Source: Halomonas sp. (GTDB lineage Bacteria > Pseudomonadota > Gammaproteobacteria > Pseudomonadales > Halomonadaceae). From it: DNA of 7,642 nt. The stretch covers positions 1 through 7,642 of the forward strand of contig PWIZ01000138.1 in the NCBI GenBank assembly GCA_003560175.1, given 5' to 3'. Numbering within the stretch: the first letter of the stretch is position 1; each line of letters opens with the position of its first letter. A program made the translations under genes and the position numbers. Under the pieces are notes generated by a model, which ran no database searches, was not told the origin of the DNA, and saw nothing but the letters and a program-made list of their open reading frames with translations. Below are positions 1-6,420 of this stretch, in pieces.

Positions 1-1066
<1,066 letters not shown>

Positions 1067-1099
1067 GGGTGTTGAGCAGTGCGCTGGGTGGAAGGGGCT

Positions 1100-1393
1100 T
1101 CAGCCCTCAACCACGGCCAGGATGTCGGACTCGCTCATGATCAGGACTTCTTCGCCGTCGATCTTCTGCTTCTCGACGCCAAAACCATCCTTGAAGATCA
1201 CGATATTGCCGACTTTCACGTCCAGGGGGCGCACCTCGCCGTTCTCGAGAATCCGACCGTTACCGACGGCGAGCACTTCACCACGAGTCGGTTTTTCCTG
1301 GGCACTGCCCGGAAGCACGATGCCGCCAGCGGTTTTCTGTTCTTCTTCAACGCGACGGACGATGACGCGATCGTGCAAGGGACGAATGTTCAT
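1100..1393 (-). CDS. groES: Co-chaperonin GroES (Hsp10)
   Basis: GroES forms the seven-membered lid that caps the GroEL ring in the cytoplasm and closes the folding chamber. The 97-residue product has the usual family length. It starts [10 protein letters not shown] and carries the mobile loop around residues 17-34, including the IVL tripeptide (25-27) that docks on the GroEL apical domain. The roof hairpin follows near residues 45-55, and the family C-terminus [10 protein letters not shown] closes the protein. The ATG at 1391-1393 has AGGAGA nine bases upstream. It is the first gene of a groES-groEL operon; fxsA lies upstream in the same direction with a sigma-32 promoter in between. A small GC hairpin (1095-1106, arms GGGCT/AGCCC) spans its stop codon. 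Nothing is missing. Confidence 0.98.
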   Translation of the reverse strand: MNIRPLHDRVIVRRVEEEQKTAGGIVLPGSAQEKPTRGEVLAVGNGRILENGEVRPLDVKVGNIVIFKDGFGVEKQKIDGEEVLIMSESDILAVVEG

Positions 1394-1421
1394 TGCTCAC
1401 GTTCTCCTGAGGGGTCAGTTG

Positions 1422-1490
1422 GCCGGGAACCCGGCGGTTTTGATCGTCGCCCCGCAGACGGTGCCTGCGAGGTGGAGGCGTTGGACGCCT
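1422..1490 (-). other. Hairpins in the groES leader
   Basis: If transcription starts from the sigma-32 promoter, the groES mRNA has a leader of about 140 bases. It contains two perfect short stems: 1422-1435 (arms GCCGGG/CCCGGC) and 1476-1490 (arms AGGCGT/ACGCCT around TGG). Neither pairs with the ribosome binding site, so a thermosensor is not supported. They may affect mRNA stability. Confidence 0.4.
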
Positions 1491-1538
1491 TCCGTGTCAA
1501 TGGCGCGGCAACCGCACCGAAACTTGCTGCTGTCCGTT

Positions 1539-1566
1539 AAGTGGGGCTCACCAGAGGGCTTTCAAG
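1539..1566 (-). promoter_or_regulatory. Heat-shock (sigma-32/RpoH) promoter of groES-groEL
   Basis: On the minus strand the -35 element CTTGAAA (1560-1566) matches the sigma-32 consensus perfectly. It is followed after 13 bases by CCCCACTT (1539-1546), one base off the CCCCATnT consensus. An A-tract (seven A then TTT, about 1578-1588) sits just upstream, where an UP element would be. Transcription should begin near 1531. This fits the heat-shock control of groE known in enteric and other gammaproteobacteria. No CIRCE inverted repeat is seen. Confidence 0.85.
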
Positions 1567-1589
1567 GCCCGTGGGGAAATTTTTTTGAT

Positions 1590-2114
1590 TCAGCGCCGCG
1601 GGTCTTCGCGGGAGATGAACTCTCCCTCCAGGGGGCTGCCCTCTGCGTCGCCCTGAGGCGATGAGGTTTGCCGGCCGTCAGCCGGCTCCGACGTCTGCTG
1701 CCAGTCTGCATCGGGTCCGCGTCGGGGGCCATCTCCGAGGCCGCCGCCGCGGTGGATGCCCTGAACGTGCACGCCGAGCCTGGCGATCAGCTTGCTCAGC
1801 AGGCGGCGCGCCTCGGGAAACAGACACATGAAGCCCAGGGCATCGGACACGAAGCCGGGCGCCATCAGCAGGGCGCCGCCGAAGATCAGTGCGGCACCGG
1901 TGAGCAGCTCGCCCGAAGGTACTTCGCCGCGCTCTAAGCGTTCGCGGGCACGGGCAAAGGTGGCAGCCCCCTCCCGTCGGATCAGGTGCAGCCCGATGAA
2001 GCCGGTGGCCAGCACCATCAGCAGGGTGGTGAGCAGGCCGATCTGGCTGCCCACCGAGAAGAGGATGACGAAGTCGAGCAGGGCGAAGAGGGTAAAGGCA
2101 AGCAGAAAGGGCAT
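1590..2114 (-). CDS. fxsA: FxsA family inner-membrane protein
   Basis: FxsA is a small cytoplasmic-membrane protein. In E. coli, extra copies relieve exclusion of phage T7 by the F plasmid (the PifA system); its normal role is not clear. The 174-residue product has hydrophobic segments at about 3-21, 26-45 and 68-98. It carries the family signature PGFVSD (86-91), G94, P100 and R103, and a hydrophilic tail (about 120-174) ending in the common EGEF element (163-166). The tail is rather longer than in E. coli (158 residues) and is rich in G, P and D. The ATG has GGAG five bases upstream. It lies directly upstream of groES, as in E. coli, but groES has its own heat-shock promoter after the fxsA stop. 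A sigma-32-like promoter also precedes fxsA. Family assignment is firm; the function is not. Confidence 0.93.
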   Translation of the reverse strand: MPFLLAFTLFALLDFVILFSVGSQIGLLTTLLMVLATGFIGLHLIRREGAATFARARERLERGEVPSGELLTGAALIFGGALLMAPGFVSDALGFMCLFPEARRLLSKLIARLGVHVQGIHRGGGLGDGPRRGPDADWQQTSEPADGRQTSSPQGDAEGSPLEGEFISREDPRR

Positions 2115-2142
2115 GGGGACTCCGCAGTATCGGTTCCGCAGG

Positions 2143-2170
2143 AGGTGGGGGCGGCCGCATGGAAATCAAG
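2143..2170 (-). promoter_or_regulatory. Candidate sigma-32 promoter of fxsA
   Basis: On the minus strand CTTGATT (2164-2170; five of seven match CTTGAAA) is followed after exactly 13 bases by CCCCACCT (2143-2150; one base off CCCCATnT). The spacer length equals that of the groES promoter. The predicted start near 2136 would leave a leader of about 22 bases before the fxsA ATG, with room for the GGAG site. I recall fxsA as a heat-shock gene in E. coli, which fits, but the -35 here is imperfect. Confidence 0.55.
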
Positions 2171-2222
2171 CGTTGACTGGCCGCGCTTAGCCCGGCGGTG
2201 GCAGTTGCCATAAATTGTCACT

Positions 2223-2246
2223 TGCATAGCACTATGGTGCGATGCA
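2223..2246. promoter_or_regulatory. Imperfect inverted repeat, candidate operator between fxsA and the dehydrogenase gene
   Basis: Arms TGCATAGCAC and GTGCGATGCA surround TATG and pair at 9 of 10 positions. A nested perfect motif, GTGC-GAT-GCAC, lies at 2237-2247. The repeat ends 7 bases before the extended -10 of the dehydrogenase gene, where a repressor or activator could act. It lies about 53 bases upstream of the fxsA promoter. The regulator is unknown. Confidence 0.45.
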
Positions 2247-2253
2247 CAAAATC

Positions 2254-2262
2254 TGCTACTAT
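2254..2262 (+). promoter_or_regulatory. Extended -10 promoter of the short-chain dehydrogenase gene
   Basis: TGCTACTAT is an extended -10 (TGn followed by TACTAT, four of six matches). There is no good -35 at 16-18 bases, as is common for extended -10 promoters, and it may depend on an activator. A start near 2269 would give a leader of about 74 bases with an A8 tract (2272-2279) and a perfect 6-base hairpin (2296-2311, arms TGCCGG/CCGGCA). Confidence 0.45.
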
Positions 2263-2342
2263 TTCTGTACCAAAAAAAAGCGATGTCCAGGATAATGCCG
2301 GGTCGCCGGCACTGGGTCGCCCCATCCCCCGGAGGCTTGACG

Positions 2343-3104
2343 ATGAAACTGGATAGTTCTGTGATTGCGATCACCGGTGGCGCCCGCGGCCTCGGTCTGG
2401 CCATGGCGCAGCTTCTGGGCAGCCGCGGCGCTCGTCTGGCGCTGCTGGATACCGATGCCGGTCCGCTGGACGATGCCGTAACCCGGCTGCACCAGGCGGG
2501 CATCGAGGCCCGCGGCTTCGTGGCCAACGTGGCCGACGAAGCGTCGGTCAAGCAGGCCTTTGGCGATATCGCCGGCTCCCTCGGCCCGGTGAGCGGCTTG
2601 GTCAACAACGCCGGCATCCTGCGCGATGCTCTGCTGGTGAAGGCGAAGGAGGGCAAGGTCGAGAAGATGATGTCGCTGGAGAACTGGCAGGCGGTGGTCG
2701 ACGTCAACCTGACCGGCGTCTTCCTGTGCGGCCGCGAGGCGGCTGGCCAGATGATCGAGGCCGGGAACGAAGGGGTGATCGTCAATATCTCCAGCATCTC
2801 CCGGGCAGGCAACATGGGCCAGAGCAACTACGCGGCCTGCAAGGCCGGGGTGGTGGCCCTGACCACGACCTGGGCGAAGGAGTTAGCGCGCTACGGTATT
2901 CGCACCGGCTGCGTGGCCCCGGGTTTCATCGAGACCGACATGACCGCCTCCATGCGTCAGGACATGCTGGACAAGCTGACTTCCGGCGTGCCGCTGCGTC
3001 GCCTGGGTCAGCCGGAGGATATCGCCCAGAGCGTCGCCTTTATCATGGAGAACGCCTATTTTACCGGGCGGGTGATCGAGTGCGATGGCGGCCTGCGCCT
3101 CTGA
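2343..3104 (+). CDS. FabG/PhaB-like short-chain dehydrogenase/reductase
   Basis: This is a classical short-chain dehydrogenase of 253 residues, probably a cytoplasmic 3-oxoacyl (ACP or CoA) reductase. The Rossmann motif TGGARGLG is at 11-18, NNAG at 88-91, and the catalytic tetrad is N122, S150, Y163 and K167 (NYAACK). PGFIETD at 193-199 follows the active site. Aspartate D36 at the end of strand beta-2 is the residue that usually marks preference for NAD(H) over NADP(H); housekeeping FabG uses NADPH. A short lysine-rich stretch after NNAG (about 98-110) is not in E. coli FabG but resembles a subgroup I recall from Pseudomonas and Halomonas. The ATG at 2343 has GGAGG seven bases upstream; in-frame ATGs at 2283 and 2295 lack a ribosome site. 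It stands alone, outside a fatty-acid cluster. Substrate unknown; acetoacetyl-CoA reduction is one possibility. Confidence 0.9.
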   Translation: MKLDSSVIAITGGARGLGLAMAQLLGSRGARLALLDTDAGPLDDAVTRLHQAGIEARGFVANVADEASVKQAFGDIAGSLGPVSGLVNNAGILRDALLVKAKEGKVEKMMSLENWQAVVDVNLTGVFLCGREAAGQMIEAGNEGVIVNISSISRAGNMGQSNYAACKAGVVALTTTWAKELARYGIRTGCVAPGFIETDMTASMRQDMLDKLTSGVPLRRLGQPEDIAQSVAFIMENAYFTGRVIECDGGLRL

Positions 3105-3129
3105 GCCAGTAGCCACATCCGCGATACCG

Positions 3130-3167
3130 CAGAGCGGCCGCCGGGGGTTCACCCGGCGGCCGCTCTG
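3130..3167. terminator. Strong GC hairpin between convergent genes, probable terminator
   Basis: Two perfectly complementary 16-base arms (3130-3145 and 3152-3167) enclose a 6-base loop. The hairpin lies between the stop of the plus-strand dehydrogenase (3104) and the stop of the minus-strand comEA-like gene (3181). The T-run after it is weak on the plus side (GGTTTCC) and absent on the minus side. It is therefore a likely stop or mRNA 3'-end protector for one or both genes, not a textbook intrinsic terminator. Confidence 0.65.
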
Positions 3168-3180
3168 GTTTCCGATCGGC

Positions 3181-3462
3181 TCAGAAGCTGACCTGGTCTT
3201 CCAGATTCGCCACGGTGCCGGCTCCGATGCCGCTGACCCGCATCAGGTCCTCGGCGCTCTCGAAGTGGCCATTGGCCTCGCGATCCTCGATGATGGCAGC
3301 TGCCTTGGTCGGGCCGATGCCCGGCAGCTCGGCGAGGAGTTCCGCATCGGCGGTATTGACGTTGATTGGCGCCACCTCCTGCGCCGCGGCGCCCAGCGGC
3401 GCCAGGCCAAGCAGAAGCGCGAGCAGCGCGCCGGCGAGTACGTTAGGTGTCAATCCCTTCAT
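3181..3462 (-). CDS. Exported ComEA-type helix-hairpin-helix protein
   Basis: The 93-residue product has an N-terminal signal peptide (K2, hydrophobic core about 8-24, likely cleavage after AAA at 25-27). It is followed by one ComEA-type domain with the opening INVNTA (33-38) and two helix-hairpin-helix turns, PGIG (47-50) and SGIG (77-80). Such domains bind DNA non-specifically through the backbone. Periplasmic ComEA proteins pull incoming DNA across the outer membrane during natural transformation. The ATG has GAGG eight bases upstream. It stands alone, with no comEC or pilus genes next to it. Small stand-alone proteins of this type are common in gammaproteobacteria, including species not known to be competent, so a role in DNA uptake is inferred and not shown. 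It is divergent from pyrF; the palindrome at 3494-3519 overlaps its probable promoter. Confidence 0.88.
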   Translation of the reverse strand: MKGLTPNVLAGALLALLLGLAPLGAAAQEVAPINVNTADAELLAELPGIGPTKAAAIIEDREANGHFESAEDLMRVSGIGAGTVANLEDQVSF

Positions 3463-3484
3463 GATCGTGTCCTCGTTTGTTGCT

Positions 3485-3490
3485 TTTATC
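3485..3490 (-). promoter_or_regulatory. Possible -10 element of the comEA-like gene
   Basis: GATAAA on the minus strand lies 23 bases before the start codon and is the best -10-like hexamer there. No good -35 is found at the right distance. The 26-base palindrome begins 3 bases upstream and fills the -35/spacer position. Weak evidence alone. Confidence 0.3.
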
Positions 3491-3493
3491 GTG

Positions 3494-3519
3494 GAAGAGT
3501 GTCCCGAGGGACACTCTTC
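3494..3519. promoter_or_regulatory. Perfect 26-base palindrome upstream of the comEA-like gene
   Basis: GAAGAGTGTCCC and its exact complement GGGACACTCTTC flank a GA centre. No T-run follows on either strand, and no gene ends here, so a terminator is unlikely. The position just upstream of the probable comEA -10 suits a repressor operator. The regulator cannot be named from the sequence. Confidence 0.5.
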
Positions 3520-3546
3520 AAGCTAGCGGGTACCGGTGAGCCACAG

Positions 3547-3571
3547 TGTGGGCAGGCGCCGCTAGCCCACA
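3547..3571. repeat. Inverted repeat TGTGGGC/GCCCACA
   Basis: Perfect 7-base arms (3547-3553 and 3565-3571) enclose an 11-base centre that itself contains the palindrome GGCGCC. The repeat lies midway between comEA and pyrF and upstream of both predicted promoters. It belongs to a run of four such elements in under 180 bases. Confidence 0.4.
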
Positions 3572-3583
3572 TAGGTGAGGGCA

Positions 3584-3599
3584 GACAGGCTAGCCTGTC
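3584..3599. repeat. Perfect 16-base palindrome GACAGGCTAGCCTGTC
   Basis: A continuous, fully self-complementary 16-mer centred on GCTAGC. The same GCTAGC hexamer also occurs at 3522-3527 and 3561-3566. It lies about 75 bases upstream of the pyrF -10. A protein-binding site is the simplest reading. Confidence 0.45.
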
Positions 3600-3654
3600 G
3601 AAAAGCTTATACGGCTGGCGTTCAGAGTGACGTGTGCCTGGGCGATCTCGTACA

Positions 3655-3669
3655 CGAGTCGACGACTCG
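3655..3669. promoter_or_regulatory. Palindrome inside the pyrF promoter, candidate operator
   Basis: CGAGTCG-A-CGACTCG has perfect 7-base arms around one central base. It ends three bases before the extended -10 of pyrF, so it occupies the promoter spacer and touches the expected -35 position. A bound protein would be expected to block RNA polymerase. No regulator is encoded nearby. Confidence 0.5.
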
Positions 3670-3672
3670 GGC

Positions 3673-3681
3673 TGATATAAT
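3673..3681 (+). promoter_or_regulatory. Extended -10 promoter of pyrF
   Basis: TGATATAAT is a perfect extended -10 (TGn plus consensus TATAAT at 3676-3681). The -35 position at a 17-base spacing (CACGAG, 3653-3658) is poor, which extended -10 promoters tolerate. The predicted start near 3688 leaves a leader of about 28 bases before the GTG. An in-frame ATG at 3680-3682 overlaps the -10 box, so it cannot be the start codon of this transcript. Confidence 0.75.
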
Positions 3682-3715
3682 GCAGTCCATCCGTCCCTTG
3701 CCTGGAGTTCGGCCT

Positions 3716-4417
3716 GTGTCTACCGATTCGCCTCTGATCATCGCCCTTGACTACGCCTCCCTGGATGCGGCCCTGTGCATGGCCGATAGCCTGGATCCCG
3801 CGCACTGCCGTCTGAAGGTGGGCAAGGAGTTGTTCACCCGCAGCGGTCCGGACGTAGTGGATGCACTGCATGGCCGCGGTTTCGAAGTGTTCCTGGACCT
3901 CAAGTTCCACGATATTCCCAACACCGTGGCCGGCGCCGTGCAGGCGGCGGCGGAACAGGGCGTATGGATGGTGAATGTTCATGCCGGTGGCGGGCGCCGC
4001 ATGATGGAGGCGGCGAAAGAGCGGCTGCAGCGCCACGGCCTTTCCACCCACCTGATCGCGGTGACGGTACTGACCAGCATGGAGGCGGAGGACTTGGCGG
4101 AGGTGGGCGTCAGCGTTACACCGGCCCAGCAGGTCGAGCGCTTGGCCCTCCTGGCCAGACAGAGCGGCATGGATGGGGTGGTTTGCTCGGCCCATGAGTC
4201 GGCGCGGCTGCGTGGGCTTTGCGGCGAGGGGTTTCTCAAGGTGACTCCGGGCATTCGGCCGAGCTTCGCCCAGGCCGGCGACCAGCGACGGGTGATGACC
4301 CCGCGTGATGCCATGGCCGCGGGCAGCACTCATCTGGTGGTGGGTCGCCCGGTCACCCGGGCCGAGGACCCCATGGCGGCACTGGCGGCTATCGAGGCAG
4401 AACTGGCGGGTTCCTGA
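3716..4417 (+). CDS. pyrF: Orotidine 5'-phosphate decarboxylase
   Basis: PyrF removes the carboxylate of orotidine 5'-monophosphate to give UMP, the last step of de novo pyrimidine synthesis, in the cytoplasm. The 233-residue product is a TIM barrel of the short bacterial type (E. coli 245). Visible motifs are IIALDY near the start, LKVGKE at 33-38, the catalytic [10 protein letters not shown] at 61-70 with D61, K63 and D66, TVLTSM at 117-122, TPGIRP at 177-182, and the phosphate-binding GRPVT at 210-214. The GTG start is chosen because GGAG lies eight bases upstream and homology begins directly after it. The in-frame ATG at 3680 falls in the promoter. The gene is monocistronic here and converges on lapB with a 4-base gap, unlike the co-directional lapA-lapB-pyrF of E. 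coli. Confidence 0.96.
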   Translation: MSTDSPLIIALDYASLDAALCMADSLDPAHCRLKVGKELFTRSGPDVVDALHGRGFEVFLDLKFHDIPNTVAGAVQAAAEQGVWMVNVHAGGGRRMMEAAKERLQRHGLSTHLIAVTVLTSMEAEDLAEVGVSVTPAQQVERLALLARQSGMDGVVCSAHESARLRGLCGEGFLKVTPGIRPSFAQAGDQRRVMTPRDAMAAGSTHLVVGRPVTRAEDPMAALAAIEAELAGS

Positions 4418-4431
4418 GGGGCTATTCCCCT
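4417..4431. terminator. Small hairpin over the pyrF and lapB stop codons
   Basis: AGGGG and CCCCT (4417-4421 and 4427-4431) pair around a CTATT loop, covering the 4-base gap between the two convergent stop codons. The stem is only five base pairs and no T-run follows. It could mark or protect both mRNA ends but is weak as a terminator. No better terminator is seen for either gene nearby. Confidence 0.3.
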
Positions 4432-5603
4432 TCAATGCCGCTGATCGGCTTGGTGGTGCCCCAGCTGCGACAGCGAGGGCACTGCCAGTGGAGATGTTCG
4501 CCGTCGAAACCGCAGCGTCGGCAGCGGTGGCGCGGCAGGGCCTTCAGCAGGGTGCGGGTGTGCTGCTGCAGCAGCTCCAGGCGTTCGAGTGAGTCGTTCG
4601 GCTCATCCTGCCGATAGAGGTCAATGAGATAGTCCAGCGCTCCCAGGCTCGACTCGCGGGCAAGCTGCTCTCTGACCAGGGCGATAGCGGCCGCGGGTCC
4701 CTCACGGTGTCGCAGAGTGTCAGCCAGCAGGATGATCACGCTGGTGAAAGGCGTGCGCTCGAGCAGCTGGTAGAGATGGGCGATCAGCTCCTCTTCGTCG
4801 TCGAGCAGGCGGAAAGCGGTGCTCAGCGGCTCGAGGAGGGTGGGGGTAAAAGCGGCGTCCTGCTCGGGAATCCGCTGGAGCAGGCGAATCTCCTGGCGGT
4901 AGTGGCCGGTGTCGTGCTCCAGGGCGGCCAGCAGCAGGTTGGCGCGTACGCAGCGTGGGTCGATATTCAGCGCCTGGCGCAGGTGCTTGCGGGCAAGCCC
5001 CGGGCTGGCCTCGAGGCGCTCCTTCTCGGCCAGCTGGCAGAGCCAATGGGCCGCGGCGCGGCGAACCTCATCGCTCTGGCGAATCAGCTGAGGCTGGGCC
5101 ACCTCCAGCGCTGCCTGCCACTCGCCCTCACGCTCCAGCAGGTCTACCAGCAGGCGCTTGGCGGCCAGGCGCCGCTGGTCGTCCGGGCTGTCGCGCACCA
5201 GGGCGTGCAGCAACCGTTCGGCGCGGTCGAGCAGCCCCAAAGCCAGGAAGTCCCGCGCCAGTTCCAGCTGCACCCGCTCGCCTTGGGAAGCGGAGAGGGT
5301 GGGGCGGGCCAGCAGGTTCTGATGGATCTTCACTGCTCGATCCGCTTCGCCCCGGCCGCGGAAGAGGTTGCCGAGGGTAAGGTGGATCTCGATGGTGTCG
5401 CTGTTGACCTCTAGGGCCGTTACGAAGGTCTCGATGGCCCGGTCCTGCTGGTCGTTGAGCAGATAGTTGAGTCCCACAAAATAATCCCGCGCCAGTCCGG
5501 ATGATGGCGTGGGATCGTAGGGCTTGCTGCGTTCGCGGCGGCCGAGCCACCAGCCGATGGCGACCGCCGCCGCCAACAGGGTCAGCAGCAGGGCATCGGG
5601 CAT
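4422..5603 (-). CDS. lapB: Lipopolysaccharide assembly protein B (TPR/rubredoxin-like)
   Basis: LapB (YciM) is an inner-membrane-anchored adaptor facing the cytoplasm. It presents LpxC to the protease FtsH and so keeps lipopolysaccharide synthesis in balance with phospholipid synthesis; in E. coli PbgA/YejM counteracts it. The 393-residue product (E. coli 389) has an N-terminal membrane helix at about 3-20, tetratricopeptide-like repeats from about 35 to 350, and a C-terminal rubredoxin-type metal site with C361, C364, C375 and C378. All four cysteines are present, so it should be functional. The ATG lies one base after the lapA stop, indicating translational coupling. With lapA and probably ihfB it forms one transcription unit that ends facing pyrF. 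Confidence 0.95.
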   Translation of the reverse strand: MPDALLLTLLAAAVAIGWWLGRRERSKPYDPTPSSGLARDYFVGLNYLLNDQQDRAIETFVTALEVNSDTIEIHLTLGNLFRGRGEADRAVKIHQNLLARPTLSASQGERVQLELARDFLALGLLDRAERLLHALVRDSPDDQRRLAAKRLLVDLLEREGEWQAALEVAQPQLIRQSDEVRRAAAHWLCQLAEKERLEASPGLARKHLRQALNIDPRCVRANLLLAALEHDTGHYRQEIRLLQRIPEQDAAFTPTLLEPLSTAFRLLDDEEELIAHLYQLLERTPFTSVIILLADTLRHREGPAAAIALVREQLARESSLGALDYLIDLYRQDEPNDSLERLELLQQHTRTLLKALPRHRCRRCGFDGEHLHWQCPRCRSWGTTKPISGIEGE

Positions 5604-5604
5604 C

Positions 5605-5910
5605 CTAGGGGAGTTCCTTCAGCTCCTGAACACGCAGTCGGTCGAGTTCCTTGCGCTGCTGCTGATTATGGCGCTGGGCGCGGGTCAGCAGGGTGCGCAG
5701 GCGCAGGTAGACGCCGCTCATGGCCAGCATGCCGAGCAGTACGCCCACCGTCAGGGAGACCAGCAACCAGACGGATAGCGAGGCTGCAGGCAGCTCGATC
5801 CAGATCAGGTTGAGCGGAAGGGCCTGCTGGTTGTTGACGGCGAAGAGAATGCCGACCAGCAGGACGATCAACAGGATGATGGCCAGGATCAGGCCTTTGA
5901 GCCAACGCAT
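5605..5910 (-). CDS. lapA: Lipopolysaccharide assembly protein A (LapA/YciS)
   Basis: LapA is a small inner-membrane protein that works with LapB in control of lipopolysaccharide synthesis. The 101-residue product (E. coli about 102) has two membrane helices, about 5-24 and 45-67. The family element FAVNNQQ follows the first at 23-29, and a charged helical tail at 70-98 is likely a coiled coil on the cytoplasmic side. The ATG has AGGGG about ten bases upstream. The stop is followed after one base by the lapB start. It sits 59 bases downstream of ihfB with no clear promoter or terminator between them, so it is probably read from the ihfB promoter. Confidence 0.93.
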   Translation of the reverse strand: MRWLKGLILAIILLIVLLVGILFAVNNQQALPLNLIWIELPAASLSVWLLVSLTVGVLLGMLAMSGVYLRLRTLLTRAQRHNQQQRKELDRLRVQELKELP

Positions 5911-5969
5911 GCGCTTGTGTCCCCTGTAATGGAAGTGCCGCTAATCAAAGTGTGAGTGGCCGAAGCCTG

Positions 5970-6266
5970 TCAGTAGCCGAGGGCGCGGCTGGCGTCTACC
6001 TGCTCGCGCAGCTCCTTGCCGGGCTTGAAGTGTGGCACGAACTTGCCTTCCAGCGCGACAGGTTCACCGGTCTTCGGGTTGCGTCCGACCCGCGGCTCGC
6101 GATAGTGCAGTGAGAAGCTGCCGAAACCGCGGATTTCGACGCGACCACCCTCGGCCAGGGTGTCGGTGATGTCATCGAGGATCAGTCGAACGGCAGCCTC
6201 GACTTCCTTGATCGACAGCTCTGGCTGCCGTGCGGCGATCTGCTCGATCAACTCGGACTTGGTCAT
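5970..6266 (-). CDS. ihfB: Integration host factor, beta subunit
   Basis: IhfB pairs with IhfA to form IHF, a nucleoid protein that bends DNA sharply at specific sites and acts in transcription, replication and recombination. The 98-residue product (E. coli 94) starts [10 protein letters not shown] and has the HU/IHF core with [12 protein letters not shown] (45-56). The beta-arm is at 59-68, with GRNPKTG and the intercalating proline P64, followed by [11 protein letters not shown] (77-87). The start at 6264-6266 has AGGGAG eight bases upstream; an in-frame ATG 20 codons earlier overlaps the promoter and is rejected. The tail DASRALGY is slightly longer than in E. coli. In many gammaproteobacteria rpsA lies directly upstream; here the upstream neighbour is sdhE on the opposite strand. 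lapA and lapB follow in the same direction. Confidence 0.97.
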   Translation of the reverse strand: MTKSELIEQIAARQPELSIKEVEAAVRLILDDITDTLAEGGRVEIRGFGSFSLHYREPRVGRNPKTGEPVALEGKFVPHFKPGKELREQVDASRALGY

Positions 6267-6326
6267 CGACGTTCTCCCTATGCGGTGGGCGCAGGAATCG
6301 GCCCGCCTGACACTGTTGTTTTTCAA

Positions 6327-6355
6327 AGCATACTCGGCAAATTCTGATAAAACAA
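6327..6355 (-). promoter_or_regulatory. Sigma-70 promoter of ihfB (-lapA-lapB)
   Basis: On the minus strand TTGTTT (6350-6355) is followed after 17 bases by TATGCT (6327-6332). Each element keeps the key bases (TTG; TAT--T). The start near 6320 would give a leader of about 54 bases. This supports transcription of ihfB separate from any rpsA promoter. Confidence 0.6.
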
Positions 6356-6391
6356 CGCACTACGACCTTTGGAAGATAGCGACGCAGGCGG

Positions 6392-6420
6392 CTGCCGTTG
6401 GCGGGGGGGTCGGGTATACT
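6392..6420 (+). promoter_or_regulatory. Promoter of sdhE-ygfX with a G7 run in its spacer
   Basis: TATACT (6415-6420) is a strong -10. CTGCCG (6392-6397), 17 bases upstream, is a modest -35. The spacer holds seven consecutive G (6403-6409). The predicted start near 6427 gives a leader of about 29 bases before the TTG start of sdhE. It is divergent from the ihfB promoter, with 36 bases between the two -35 elements. Confidence 0.6.

Noticed and set aside
1472..1500. Perfect TTGACA (minus strand, 1495-1500) as a second groES promoter
   Set aside because: The hexamer 17 bases downstream is CTCCAC, and shifting by one base gives nothing better, so there is no usable -10.
1547..1589. GGGCTTTCAAGGCCC followed by a T-run as a plus-strand terminator
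   Set aside because: The stem is short, the T-run starts about eight bases after it, and no plus-strand gene ends here. The same bases are better explained as the sigma-32 -35 box and an upstream A-tract.
2018..2827. Open frame of 269 codons on the minus strand
   Set aside because: It crosses the dehydrogenase gene in antisense, the intergenic promoters and the start of fxsA, and matches no family.
3494..3519. Palindrome as an intrinsic terminator
   Set aside because: No T-run follows on either strand and no gene ends next to it; both flanking genes start here.
3590..4435. Open frame of about 280 codons on the minus strand
   Set aside because: It is antisense to the unambiguous pyrF gene, rich in H, R, G and Q, with no known motif; a shadow of codon bias.
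4707..5414. Open frame of 235 codons on the plus strand, rich in Q, G and L
   Set aside because: It lies fully antisense to lapB, whose repeats and four cysteines are intact; the low-complexity product mirrors the TPR coding sequence.
5920..5960. Sigma-32-like boxes or an IHF-like site (AATCAA at about 5943) between ihfB and lapA
   Set aside because: The heat-shock boxes have the wrong spacing and a poor -10. The IHF-like site has a mismatch in the TTR part and lies downstream of ihfB, so neither is convincing.
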